A DNA stretch of 64,000 nucleotides, taken from positions 1 through 64,000 of the forward strand of contig JAPKMR010000002.1 in the NCBI GenBank assembly GCA_026645815.1. Reading direction: 5' to 3'. Source of the stretch: Anaerolineae bacterium. Lineage in GTDB: Bacteria > Chloroflexota > Anaerolineae > B4-G1 > SLSP01. Of the stretch, positions 26,605-35,853 are shown one piece after another. How positions within the stretch are numbered: the stretch's first letter is position 1; every line of letters begins with the position of its first letter. The notes beneath the pieces are model-generated. The model had not been told where the DNA came from and ran no database searches. It was given only the letters and a program-made list of their open reading frames with translations. The translations under genes and the position numbers were made by a program.

Positions 26605-28569
26605 TCAATCGTAAAATACGCTGAGATCATCCAGGTAGATGGCACCACGGCTGGCCGAGCCATCTGGAACGCCATCAAGCACAAAAGCGTAGAATTGCGC
26701 CGGGAAGTCTAGCTGACCATTGTTTGTCCCACTAATGGGACCATTGGGCCAACCAGCACTATCATCCAAACGCGCCGTCATCTGGCGCCAACCTTGATGC
26801 GATACCCGTCCAAACGTGTACTGGCGTATTTCACCGGCGCTATCCTTGACCCAGGCATTCAGGAAATGGCTCGAGCCATCACCATAAACCCAGAGCGTTA
26901 ACCCTTTAGGTTGTCCACTCAGTGAGATTGATGGATTAGCGCGAAAAACAACATAGTTCCGCTCCACTGCAGGGAAATCATACTCCAGTTTTCCAGATGA
27001 ACCAGAACGTGCTTGCTCACCAGAGCGAGTCAACGTGCCATAAGGTTCGTCACCGCGGCGCCAATCACTATCACGATCAAAATCCAAAACCACACCAGGA
27101 CGCGCGGGGGCAGAAGTGACCGTAGGAGGGGCAACGGTAGCGGTTGCCGGGGGTGGTGTGGTAGTAGGCGTGGATGTGGGCGTATCGGTTGGCGAAGGGG
27201 TCGAAGTGGGGGCAGAAGTTGAAGTTGCAGCTGGGACCGAAGTTGGCGGCACTGTGATAATAACCGGCGCCGGCGTCGCCGTAAATGTCAATGGAACCGG
27301 AGTAGCAGATGCCGTTACTTCGGCAATGATGGTTCTCTCAGATGTCGGAGAGCTCAGAGGTGCGCCACCAAAGAATTGAGCCAAGGGACCAATTCCCTCT
27401 GTCCCTGCATACACCAATCCCAAGCCTGCAATTAACAGCAGAATCAACCCCATAAGCGCCATGTATAAGCCTGTCTTGCGACGGGCAGAGGCAACGGGAA
27501 CCGCTGCCGGAAGAGGAGCATATCCTCCTGCCGGAGCAACAGGGGCAATACCCGAGGCTCCAGCCCCATAAGGATAGCCATTCTGTCCCTGGGATAAGGG
27601 CCTCTGTGGTGGAACCCCTTGGGGCGGCGCCGCAGGTGGTGGGTAATGAGTCAGACCATAAGCAGGGGGCGGCGTTGCGACCGGTTGAGGATAAGGCGTC
27701 GTTGCAGCAGGCACTGGCGGCGAGGGGGGGCGTGCAACAGCGCGTCCTTTGTTGCGCAGCGCCTGCGCCATCGCCGTTGCCGAGGGGAAACGGTATTCTA
27801 CCGTCAATTCCAACGCCTGCAAAATGGCAGCATCCGTGGTGGCAGATAGTTGCTGATTGAGAAGCCGCGGGGGCTGAAAGGCAGCCCGCCGGGCAATACG
27901 TTGCGTCGCCGTCGGTGGAGTCTGCCCTGTTAAAGCATGATAAAGTGTCGCACCAAGGCTGTAGATGTCGCTGCGTGGATCGGTATGACCGGATTGCGTA
28001 TCATATTGTTCTGGAGGAGCATATTCAGGCGTTCCCAGCCCTCGCATGACAGTCTGTGTGCGAGGATCAGTGGGATTCCAGAGCTTCACCAAGCCAAAAT
28101 CCACCAGCATCGCCCTGCCATCCGGGCGAATAATCACATTCTGCGGCTTGATGTCGCGATGGATAATTCCCTGTTCATGACAATACTCAAGTGCCTCAAG
28201 CAATTGCTCCGCCCAGGCAAGCACCTGCGCTTCAGGGAGTGCACCCTGATGCTTGATAACGTTATCGAGGCTCTCCCCCTGAACGAAATCCATTACCAGA
28301 TAGGCATTCGGTCCTTCAAGGAAAAAGTCGGTCACGCGCACCAAATAGGGGTGGCTAAGTCGCGCCAGGACGGTCGCTTCCTGATAGAATTGCTCACGCA
28401 AGCGCTCCAAGAGAGCAGGCTCGGTTCCCGGTTGCGCCAGCATCTCCTTGAGCGCGACCGCGACATTCAACCGCGTATCCCAGGCGCGAGAGACCGCCCC
28501 CATCCCACCCTGCCCTAAGAGCGCGATCACACGATAACGATTCTGTAATAGCTGCCCTGGTTGAAGCAT
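26605..28569 (-). CDS. Transmembrane Ser/Thr protein kinase with carbohydrate-binding-like ectodomain
   Basis: Kinase of 654 residues from the ATG at 28569, which follows an AGGA site. A longer frame to 28599 adds ten residues that the paralogues lack. Lys41, Glu64, Asp139 (HRDIKPQN) and Asp157 (DFG) are present. The glycine loop reads GGMGAVSRAW, with Ser for the usual Tyr. A Pro-rich juxtamembrane region precedes the membrane helix (366-389). The last 160 residues form a jelly-roll-like domain (LTLWVYGDGSSHFLNAWVKD, ending IYLDDLSVFYD) that resembles domains found next to phosphodiester glycosidases and carbohydrate-binding modules. It may sense a glycan. That is inference. Confidence 0.9.
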   Translation of the reverse strand: MLQPGQLLQNRYRVIALLGQGGMGAVSRAWDTRLNVAVALKEMLAQPGTEPALLERLREQFYQEATVLARLSHPYLVRVTDFFLEGPNAYLVMDFVQGESLDNVIKHQGALPEAQVLAWAEQLLEALEYCHEQGIIHRDIKPQNVIIRPDGRAMLVDFGLVKLWNPTDPRTQTVMRGLGTPEYAPPEQYDTQSGHTDPRSDIYSLGATLYHALTGQTPPTATQRIARRAAFQPPRLLNQQLSATTDAAILQALELTVEYRFPSATAMAQALRNKGRAVARPPSPPVPAATTPYPQPVATPPPAYGLTHYPPPAAPPQGVPPQRPLSQGQNGYPYGAGASGIAPVAPAGGYAPLPAAVPVASARRKTGLYMALMGLILLLIAGLGLVYAGTEGIGPLAQFFGGAPLSSPTSERTIIAEVTASATPVPLTFTATPAPVIITVPPTSVPAATSTSAPTSTPSPTDTPTSTPTTTPPPATATVAPPTVTSAPARPGVVLDFDRDSDWRRGDEPYGTLTRSGEQARSGSSGKLEYDFPAVERNYVVFRANPSISLSGQPKGLTLWVYGDGSSHFLNAWVKDSAGEIRQYTFGRVSHQGWRQMTARLDDSAGWPNGPISGTNNGQLDFPAQFYAFVLDGVPDGSASRGAIYLDDLSVFYD

Positions 28570-28608
28570 ACACCCCATCCTTTCAGCGCTTGCTCGCAAA
28601 GCCCTAAA

Positions 28609-30123
28609 TCAGGTGCTTTTTCCCCGCCACACAAGCCACGCGAAAAGTTCCATGGCCAACGCACCCACCGCCGAAGCTCCCAACAGCACCGTAAAAACCG
28701 CACCTCCCCCCGTGCTCGCACGGAGAGCCGCCCCACCAACAGAGGTCACTAGAATATGCGCCGCACCGGCGCGCCAGGGTTTTCGCCCCATCGCCGCCCA
28801 TGCCAGAGGCGCTGCAAACGCATAAGACGGAAGATATCTCCACAGGAAAGGCATCTTTGCAACAATAGGCCCTAATACCCAAGCAGCCCCAGCTGCCATC
28901 ACCACTAGCCCCACCAACAACCCAATTTGTTGCGCGGGAGTAAGTTTTCGCATTAACTTGCGGGTGGAAATCACGAGCCTCTGAGTAGGCCGAGCCCCGC
29001 CCGACGGAGGCGCAACAGCGGCAGGCACCTCCGTCTTGGAAAGCGTGAGCGCCTGGAAGATTGTATCGCCTACAAACCAACCCAGAGCGCCCAGCAACAA
29101 AGCCCCGATGGTGAGTCCAATTACTTGTGCCATATCCGTGGATCGGGAGAAAAGCAAGAGTTGCACCGCCAACATGCCCATTATAGCCATAGCTAAAGCG
29201 GTTGCCAGTTCCCAGCGCCACTGTGAAGATCGCGCCGGGCGCGCTGCAGCGCCGGTTTCTCCATCTTGCCAGCGAGGCCCAGGCTCAACCTGCGGTACAG
29301 CACCGCCGAACGCCATGCGCATCGCCTGAACGTGTGGAAAACGACGGTTGGGGTCAAGCGCCATCGCCTGCAGCAATGCAGTCTCCGTCTTCGATTGCAA
29401 ACGCAACCCTAAAGTCCGAGGCGGGGCAAGCGTGTCGCCATCAGTGAAGCGGGCCATAGCCGAAGGCGGTTCCCGTCCCGTAAGCGCATGGTAGAGCGTA
29501 GCCCCCAGGCTGTAGATATCACTGCGTGGCTCCGTGTGCCAACCACGCATGCCAAAATGCTCAGGAGAAGCATATTCACGCGTGCCCATACCCGCGATGA
29601 TACGCTGCGTTTGGGGGTTGTGAGGATCCCATAGCTTCACCAGTCCAAAATCCACCAACACTGCCCGTCCGTCCGCACAGATAATGATATTCTGTGGTTT
29701 GATATCACGATGCAGAATCCGGCGCTGATGACAAGCCTCCAAAGCATCCAACAACTGCATCGCCCAGCGCAACACCTGTGCCTCAGGGAGCGCCCCTTGG
29801 CGATCAATCAAGGTCGCTAGATTCTCCCCCTCAACGAAATCCATCACCAGATAGTCGCGCCCACCCCATTCAAAGAAATCCGTTACGCGAGGGAGATTGG
29901 GATGCACTAACCCCGCGAGCACCAGCGCCTCCTGTTGAAACTGTTCACGAAATTGCGCCAGTTCCTGCAGTGAGGCCGAGGAATCAGGGATCATTTCTTT
30001 CAGCGCCACAGGGATGTTTAACGTAAGGTCCCATGCACGATAGACAGCCCCCATCCCTCCCTGGCCGAGCAATCGCGCCACGCGATAACGGTTATTCACA
30101 ATTTGCCCTGTATTGAGTCGCAT
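28609..30123 (-). CDS. Ser/Thr protein kinase with polytopic membrane domain
   Basis: Kinase of 504 residues. The kinase core (1-275) has GQGGMGAVYRAWD, Lys42, HRDIKPQN, VDFGLVKLW and GTREYASPEHF, a variant of the usual PEYAPPEQY activation segment. Unlike its neighbours it has no extracellular domain. The C-terminal half carries about five or six hydrophobic segments (about 300-500) with a cytosolic loop that contains GARPTQRLVISTRKLM. It may sense membrane state or pair with another membrane protein. AAGGTGA lies before the ATG. It is 25 bp from the upstream kinase and 39 bp from the downstream one, in one operon. Confidence 0.9.
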   Translation of the reverse strand: MRLNTGQIVNNRYRVARLLGQGGMGAVYRAWDLTLNIPVALKEMIPDSSASLQELAQFREQFQQEALVLAGLVHPNLPRVTDFFEWGGRDYLVMDFVEGENLATLIDRQGALPEAQVLRWAMQLLDALEACHQRRILHRDIKPQNIIICADGRAVLVDFGLVKLWDPHNPQTQRIIAGMGTREYASPEHFGMRGWHTEPRSDIYSLGATLYHALTGREPPSAMARFTDGDTLAPPRTLGLRLQSKTETALLQAMALDPNRRFPHVQAMRMAFGGAVPQVEPGPRWQDGETGAAARPARSSQWRWELATALAMAIMGMLAVQLLLFSRSTDMAQVIGLTIGALLLGALGWFVGDTIFQALTLSKTEVPAAVAPPSGGARPTQRLVISTRKLMRKLTPAQQIGLLVGLVVMAAGAAWVLGPIVAKMPFLWRYLPSYAFAAPLAWAAMGRKPWRAGAAHILVTSVGGAALRASTGGGAVFTVLLGASAVGALAMELFAWLVWRGKST

Positions 30124-30148
30124 AGGTCACCTTCCCCAAATTGTGGAA

Positions 30149-32242
30149 TCAGGTATCAGCATCCAGGCCTGGATCAAGCGTCAGAGCGCGCTGTCGGGAG
30201 ATTTCCGCCTTAGTAGCATCGCCTAGAGCTTGCCAACACGCGCTCAAACCCAGATGCGCCGCGGGCATGCCCGGGTTGAGCGTGATGCTTCTCTCATACG
30301 CTTCAAGCGCCTCACGCCAGCGTCGCCACTCCGCATAGAGCTCACCCACAAAGAATTCTGCCAGCGCATGTCGTGAATCCAAACGAAGCGCATCGTGGAA
30401 ATTCCGCATCGCCCAACGCTGACTGCCCTTCTTGTAGTTGAGCACTCCCCTAAGAAATTCCAACTCTGCCGGAGGCAGACTCTCTTGCTGAAGCAGGTCT
30501 TGCACCAAAGGCTCAGCATCAGACAGTTTTCCGCTCAATAGATAGCAGATAGCCAAACGGCCGCGGAAAATCGGATCCTGCGAGCGAGTTCGGAGCAAAT
30601 GTTCGAAATTCGCCGCAGCATCGCTGTAGCGTCCCAAACTAAAGGCCGTATCTGCAGCCAGTGTTGCCAGGTCAACATCGCCAGGTTTCAACCCCAGAGC
30701 TTGCTCCAGATGTTCCAGCGCCGTTGCAGGACGCTCCATAGCGAGCAACGTTTTGCCCGAGGCAACGTGAAGCTCGGGCGACTGTGGATACTGTTCAAGC
30801 CCCTTTTCCAATGCGGCGAGGCCAGCATCAAGCTGTTTAGACTGCGTATAGGCTTTTCCTAAAGCCACATAGATCTCGACAGGCTGTGCTCCAATCTGCA
30901 ATGCAGATTCAAATGCAGCCGTAGCCTCTTTGAAACGCCCGGCTTGAAGATGCTGCATGCCTTCGGCAGCAAAATCCGGTGGCGCAGGTGGAGCCGCATC
31001 AACTCCCTCAGCAGCAACTAGAGCTGATACAGGAGAAACTGGAACGGATGCTGACCGAAGCTCGGAATCAGGAGGCGCAGTGATTGGCAGAGATGCGCCG
31101 CATTTCGCACAGAAACGTGCACCAGAGCGATATGGGGTGGCGCAGTTGGGACAACGGTGGCTTGTATCCATAGTCTTGCCGCATTGAGGGCAAAAACGTG
31201 CCCCTAACCGCACCAACGCGCCACATTGTGGGCAAGTTACCCCGGGTGAGGAACTGCCTACCGTGGAAAGGCGTTGCGGCGTGACTGCCGTGGGCGGTTT
31301 GCTGCTTTCGCTACGTGAGGGAGGCGGCGGCGTGTGTTGGGAGGCTATGGGTGCAATCAATGGACGCCGTACCACCGCAACGTTGGAGCGCCGAGTGACC
31401 GGGCGTCCCGCAACCGTTTGAAGAGCGGCTAACATCTCACCTGCATCGTTAAAGCGTTGGGCAACGTTCACCGACATTGCCTGCAAAACTACCTTCTCGA
31501 GAACAGCGTTCACCTTGGGGTTCAATTGTGAAGGCGGCGTGAGCACCGCTCCACGCATCAAGCGCTCGAAACTGTCAGAGGGCGGCGTTAGTGTGAGAAC
31601 ACAATAGAGCGTTGCGCCAAGAGCGTATACATCGGAGCGTGCATCCGTGCCCCCGCCCAGGCCATATTGCTCAGGCGGTGAGAAGCCTTGCGATACTGCT
31701 TTCGCCATCACCTGCGTCTTGGCTTTGGGATCAATTTTGGCAATGCCAAAATCCACCAGTACTGCGCGATCTTTCTGGGTGAGGCGGACGTTATTCGGCT
31801 TGATATCACGATGAATGATTGGGGGTTGCTGTTGATGCAAGTATCCTACCGCATCACAAACCTGAATCATCCAATCCATCGCCTTATCTATCGGAAAATG
31901 ACGACGTTGTTTTTCCGCATCAATAACCAGGTCCAGCAAATCTCTTCCGGCGATATAATCCATCACCAGATAATAGCTCCGTCCCTCGCCAAAGAAATCC
32001 GAAACGCGCACCAAACCAGGGTGATCGAGCGCAGCCAACACTTGCGCTTCCTGCTTGAAGAGTTGCTGCGCCGAGTCTGAGGGGTCGCTTAACTCCTTCA
32101 CGGCGACCTGACGCCCGCGTAAGCGCAGATCCTCCGCCAGGTAAACGGAACCATAACCGCCAGAACCCAGCTTCTTGACGATCTGATACCGCCCCTGAAG
32201 AGCATGCCCTAATGGTAGAGTTGGTAGTCCATGTTGCATCAT
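30149..32242 (-). CDS. Cytosolic Ser/Thr protein kinase with zinc ribbons and TPR repeats
   Basis: Protein of about 697 residues. The ATG at 32242 is preferred over a TTG two codons upstream. The kinase domain (about 10-280) has GSGGYGSVYLAEDLRLRG, VAVKEL, HRDIKPNN and VDFGIAK, with a slightly different activation segment (SQGFSPPEQYG). Two zinc ribbons follow near 340-395 (CPQCG...CPQCG and CPNCA...CAKCG). The last 270 residues are tetratricopeptide repeats (for example ALGKAYTQSKQLDAGLAALE). No membrane helix is visible, so this kinase is probably a soluble hub that binds partners through its TPRs. It starts 13 bp after the truncated kinase gene. Confidence 0.9.
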   Translation of the reverse strand: MMQHGLPTLPLGHALQGRYQIVKKLGSGGYGSVYLAEDLRLRGRQVAVKELSDPSDSAQQLFKQEAQVLAALDHPGLVRVSDFFGEGRSYYLVMDYIAGRDLLDLVIDAEKQRRHFPIDKAMDWMIQVCDAVGYLHQQQPPIIHRDIKPNNVRLTQKDRAVLVDFGIAKIDPKAKTQVMAKAVSQGFSPPEQYGLGGGTDARSDVYALGATLYCVLTLTPPSDSFERLMRGAVLTPPSQLNPKVNAVLEKVVLQAMSVNVAQRFNDAGEMLAALQTVAGRPVTRRSNVAVVRRPLIAPIASQHTPPPPSRSESSKPPTAVTPQRLSTVGSSSPGVTCPQCGALVRLGARFCPQCGKTMDTSHRCPNCATPYRSGARFCAKCGASLPITAPPDSELRSASVPVSPVSALVAAEGVDAAPPAPPDFAAEGMQHLQAGRFKEATAAFESALQIGAQPVEIYVALGKAYTQSKQLDAGLAALEKGLEQYPQSPELHVASGKTLLAMERPATALEHLEQALGLKPGDVDLATLAADTAFSLGRYSDAAANFEHLLRTRSQDPIFRGRLAICYLLSGKLSDAEPLVQDLLQQESLPPAELEFLRGVLNYKKGSQRWAMRNFHDALRLDSRHALAEFFVGELYAEWRRWREALEAYERSITLNPGMPAAHLGLSACWQALGDATKAEISRQRALTLDPGLDADT

Positions 32243-32255
32243 GCGCAATATCCGT

Positions 32256-33182
32256 TCAAGAACTCGGCTCAGAACGAAATTCGGTCAGAGCAGCATCAAC
32301 CCCCGGGAAATCGCCCTCGATCAAGGCAATGCGGGCACCATCAAGCACGCGATAGGCGCGCATTTCCTCCGGTGTTCCCCGAAAGCTGCTAAATAACTGC
32401 TCATAAGCGGCAGCGACCGCATCCACCGCTTCTACCAGAGTCTCAGGCTCGAAAGCGACTTCAGCATGATACTCTGCCAGGCTCGCCACCCAATCGGATT
32501 CCAATGCAGTCAATGATTTGCCATAAACACCCCTATAATCACCGGTGGGATAGAGCTGCGCAAATTTCTCCGGTCCATACGCATCCAGCAGATATTGGAC
32601 AAAACATCCAGCAGCATAGTAATTCTCAAGGTCGCGAATGTGTCCCTGATAGCTGAGGTTCCCCGAAACCCGAGGTAGTTTTCCAGCGAGGTCGTAGGCC
32701 GCACAGAAGACCCGGAGTGGTAAGTGCCCCTCACCGGCAACAGCGCTCATGCCCGTGGAAACCGCTGCGCCCTCACTCAACATTGCCGAGACCGGGAGAC
32801 CCTCACAAATCTGGCGCGTGATGCGCAACGCTTCATCAAGCGTAAAACGTCCGTTGGGTGCGCGCTCCAAGCGCGATTCAAGGGTCTCCCCCTGAATATA
32901 CTCCATGACAAGATACCAATTACCACCCTCAGGAAAGAAATCTGTAACGTTAGTCAGCCCAGGATGGTGCAAATTCGCCAACATCTGCGCCTCCTGGCGG
33001 AACGCCTGAATGGCCCAATTGCGGTCACCGGGAGCCAATTGTGCTGGGGACATCTCCTTTACCGCACACTGACGTCCCGCTAACCGGGTGTCATCAGCCA
33101 GATAGACAACACCCATGCCCCCACCGCCAATTCGGCGTTGGATGCGATAACGATTTTGCAGAACTACGCCCGTCTCAAGCAT
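32256..33182 (-). CDS. Chimeric truncated kinase: N-lobe fused to peptidase-MA-like C-terminus
   Basis: Protein of 308 residues. Residues 1-130 are a normal kinase N-lobe (GGGGMGVVYLADD, CAVKEM, FRQEAQML, YLVMEYIQGETL). At about residue 132 (RQICEGLP), where HRDLKPxN should follow within about 15 residues, the sequence changes. It continues with a helical region containing YYAAGCFVQYLLDAYGPEKF and YGKSLTALESDWVASL, typical of the C-terminal end of peptidase-MA-like gluzincins. Both the kinase catalytic residues (HRD, DFG, APE) and the zinc-binding HExxH are missing. The frame is open throughout, so an in-frame deletion between two domains or between two genes is likely. It may be a decoy/regulatory protein, a decaying gene or an assembly join error. 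Confidence 0.75.
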   Translation of the reverse strand: MLETGVVLQNRYRIQRRIGGGGMGVVYLADDTRLAGRQCAVKEMSPAQLAPGDRNWAIQAFRQEAQMLANLHHPGLTNVTDFFPEGGNWYLVMEYIQGETLESRLERAPNGRFTLDEALRITRQICEGLPVSAMLSEGAAVSTGMSAVAGEGHLPLRVFCAAYDLAGKLPRVSGNLSYQGHIRDLENYYAAGCFVQYLLDAYGPEKFAQLYPTGDYRGVYGKSLTALESDWVASLAEYHAEVAFEPETLVEAVDAVAAAYEQLFSSFRGTPEEMRAYRVLDGARIALIEGDFPGVDAALTEFRSEPSS

Positions 33183-33253
33183 TCTTACTCATTGCCTCAA
33201 CTGATAACAGGTGCTGAATTACATTACCATTACCAATCCCATGATTGTGGGAT

Positions 33254-33691
33254 TTATCGCCCCGGGCACGGTGGCATCTTGAGAACATTTCCGGGATGGA
33301 TGAAATAGCCCTTGATAGCATCATTCCAGGCCAAATCATTAAGCGTGGCCACTTGCTCAGAGTATTGCCTCAGAGCATCATCGAGAGTCTGCGCACCCCA
33401 ATTCTGCGGGCAATAACGACGGCAAACAGCGTATAAACTCTCGCCCGATTGGACAACTATCTGCTGCTGTGGCGCCAGTGTTGAAGTTGGTGACGGCACA
33501 TCCGGAGATACCGTCACTATGATTTCAGGTGTCAACGTCAACGTAGTTGATATCTCCTGCGGAGGATCGGTCGAGACGGGCAACACTAGCCGGTCCGCAA
33601 GCGCATGAGCGCCCCACCCCAGAAGTAAGCCCAACGCCGCCAATCCAAACAACACCCCTATCAACAAAAGCCGCGATTTTGATCCAAGCAT
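33254..33691 (-). CDS. Membrane-anchored LysM-like protein
   Basis: Protein of 145 residues from the ATG at 33691, which has GGAGAG at 8 nt. An upstream ATG at 33709 has a poorer site. A membrane helix (about 5-28) is followed by a Thr/Pro-rich spacer. The C-terminal 70 residues resemble a LysM module (QIVVQSGESLYAVCRRYC, then ATLNDLAW and a final PGNVLKMPP) with an expanded middle that carries two extra Cys. LysM modules bind N-acetylglucosamine polymers such as peptidoglycan. It lies between the PP2C gene and the truncated kinase gene in one run, which suggests a wall-contact component of the system. Confidence 0.75.
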   Translation of the reverse strand: MLGSKSRLLLIGVLFGLAALGLLLGWGAHALADRLVLPVSTDPPQEISTTLTLTPEIIVTVSPDVPSPTSTLAPQQQIVVQSGESLYAVCRRYCPQNWGAQTLDDALRQYSEQVATLNDLAWNDAIKGYFIHPGNVLKMPPCPGR

Positions 33692-33741
33692 CTTCGATTC
33701 TCTCCGCATACGTTTCCAGTATTGAACAATCCTGGTTAGAA

Positions 33742-35853
33742 CTACTCCATTTCCACCACAATCGCCGAGATATTGTCCTCTCCGCCCGCAGCATTCGCCG
33801 CTGCAATCAGAGCATCACATGCCTGCTGCGGGCTACGCGCCGTTTCAACAAGGTGTTGAATCTCAGCATCCAGCACCATCTCCCACAAACCATCGGAGCA
33901 CAGAATCAGCCGATCGCCCCGGGATAACAACACGGTGAAAGTATCTACCTCCACATTCTCCTGTTGCCCCAAAGAACGGAAGATTTGATTCCGTTGGGGA
34001 TGGCTACGCACCTGTTCCTGTGTAATCACATGCGCCTGCACTAACCGTGCAACCAGGGAATGATCCTGGCTAATCTGTCGTAACTGCCCCTCTCGCAGCA
34101 AGTAGGTACGGCTGTCACCTACATTGGCGATCGTAGCGATATTCCCGATGACTAACGCCGCAGTAACCGTGGACCCCATATTGCTCTGCTGAGCACTGGC
34201 ATGACGGGCAAGCACCTTGTTCGCTGCCTGAACGGCTTCCTTGAGCAGATTTCCCGGTATATTCTCGGTGGTCAGTTTCCGGGTCTCTTTGCGCAAATCA
34301 GGGAGCACCTTGCTCTTGAGAATCCATTCAGTTACAACCTGGTAAACCATACGGCTGGCGACATCACCGGCATCGTGCCCTCCCATCCCATCCGCCACCA
34401 TATAGAAACCGATGGGTACAGCTCCCCCTTGTTGGGCTTTATCAAAGGTGAAGGTAACCACCGAATCTTCGTTGCGCGCATGTTTACGTCCCGGGTCGGT
34501 CCCCTGCCCATGAATGGGTTTGAGTGGACGCCCTATCGCCGGGGCAGGCGCCATCGAAAGGCCCGCCAACATTGCCGCCACCGTAGGATATTGCCCTTGC
34601 AAGGCAGCTTCAATGACCCCGCGGTGTTCTTCAGGCAACGCCTTCAAAGGCGTCGCCTCCAACGCGCCCGCAATGGGCGATATACCTGTCGTCAGATACC
34701 CAAGGGTCTGTCCCAGAAATGCGATATCGCGTGCAACCTGTGCTCGACCCCCATCATGCGCAAACGGCGTGCAAGCGCTGAGATCAGCCACTTTGACAGA
34801 CCCATCGCCACCAAAAGTCACCAGACGTTCCAGATTCTCCAACAATGATGCTGTTGCCGGGGTAAAAGCGAGGCCTTGCTGATGCAGGTAGATCAGTACA
34901 CGCCCTATCGGCCCTAGCACCATGAGTGCGTCCTCTGGCGAACGTGTGCGCCGCCCACGCACCAGTACCCCCCAGCGCCCTGGATGTTCCACCACGGTAT
35001 ACACCGCCTGCTGAAAAGCAAGTATATCACGGTGCAACAGAATATCAGGATGACCAGCACGTCCCAGGGTAAGGACCGCGGTTCCGACCGCAGCATCAAG
35101 TGGCAGGTTGGCCTCACCCGAACCATGCCGCTCATGAATCAGCACGGTATTCAGAGGCGTTGAACAGCGTGCGCACAATCCGCTAGAAGTGCTCTGCGGT
35201 TGCAGGGTACGACACGCAGCATTTGGGCAGAGCAAGTCAATCGCATCATAGTAAATGGAATAACTCAACTCCCGCGTCGTGAGGATATGGTAGCGTTGTG
35301 CAAAAATCGCGCCCGGGGTGAAGGGTTTGATACCCCCACCGGGAGCGACCCCACCCGAGGTACCGGCAGGTGCGGTAATGGTTCGATCAGGGAACGCGGA
35401 TACTGACGCCCCCGGCGATGCAGATTGTGGTGTGGCGGGTGGTGCGGATTGGGACGCAGGCGGCGCCAGGGGCAAAGGGTTCGGATGTGATGGTGAGGGT
35501 GTGGTCGGTACAGAGTTTATGCGAGGATTCGCAACTGGTGTGACTGGAGCGGGTGCCTCTGCCGCCACGGGCTTCTCGACCAGAACACTCGTGCGTGGCT
35601 GCCGGCGCGCAGATGGGGCTGGTGGGGCTGGCGCACGTTTGGACTTGCCAAAGACGCCACGGAATTCCCTTAGCACCCGACCCAGAATCGCATCGCCGCC
35701 AGAAGCGGATACCGGAGTTCCTGATTCGCTGACAGCTGCCGCCTCATCCAGCCTGGCGCCGCACTGGCTACAAAACCAACGTTCACCCGGCGCCGGAGAA
35801 TTCGCATCGGAATTTTCCGCGCCACATCGTGGACACACTCTCGTGTAAGGCAT
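33742..35853 (-). CDS. Zinc-ribbon, pseudokinase and PP2C phosphatase fusion
   Basis: Protein of 703 residues. Zinc ribbon at 1-35 (CPRCG...CSQCG), then a low-complexity linker. Residues about 180-435 look like a degenerate kinase fold. It begins FAQRYHIL, carries an inserted zinc ribbon (CPNAAC...CARC) where the N-lobe strands should be, and has LAFTPATASLLENL for HRDLKPxN and VKVADLSA for DFG. The PP2C domain (about 445-703) is intact: KHARNEDSV, MVADGMGGHDAGD, IANVGDSRTYLL, LCSDGLWEM and GGEDNISAIVV supply the metal-binding Asp residues. It should dephosphorylate Ser/Thr. Its ATG overlaps the stop of the upstream kinase by one base (TAATG), a direct coupling of kinase and phosphatase. Confidence 0.88.
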   Translation of the reverse strand: MPYTRVCPRCGAENSDANSPAPGERWFCSQCGARLDEAAAVSESGTPVSASGGDAILGRVLREFRGVFGKSKRAPAPPAPSARRQPRTSVLVEKPVAAEAPAPVTPVANPRINSVPTTPSPSHPNPLPLAPPASQSAPPATPQSASPGASVSAFPDRTITAPAGTSGGVAPGGGIKPFTPGAIFAQRYHILTTRELSYSIYYDAIDLLCPNAACRTLQPQSTSSGLCARCSTPLNTVLIHERHGSGEANLPLDAAVGTAVLTLGRAGHPDILLHRDILAFQQAVYTVVEHPGRWGVLVRGRRTRSPEDALMVLGPIGRVLIYLHQQGLAFTPATASLLENLERLVTFGGDGSVKVADLSACTPFAHDGGRAQVARDIAFLGQTLGYLTTGISPIAGALEATPLKALPEEHRGVIEAALQGQYPTVAAMLAGLSMAPAPAIGRPLKPIHGQGTDPGRKHARNEDSVVTFTFDKAQQGGAVPIGFYMVADGMGGHDAGDVASRMVYQVVTEWILKSKVLPDLRKETRKLTTENIPGNLLKEAVQAANKVLARHASAQQSNMGSTVTAALVIGNIATIANVGDSRTYLLREGQLRQISQDHSLVARLVQAHVITQEQVRSHPQRNQIFRSLGQQENVEVDTFTVLLSRGDRLILCSDGLWEMVLDAEIQHLVETARSPQQACDALIAAANAAGGEDNISAIVVEME

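Noticed and set aside
27013-27379. Val/Gly-rich frames opposite kinase linkers
   Set aside because: They arise from the Pro/Thr linkers on the other strand. The same effect is seen at 22547, 36139 and 37982.
34201-34848. Plus-strand open frame of 215 codons
   Set aside because: Antisense to the PP2C fusion gene, with no start signal or domain.
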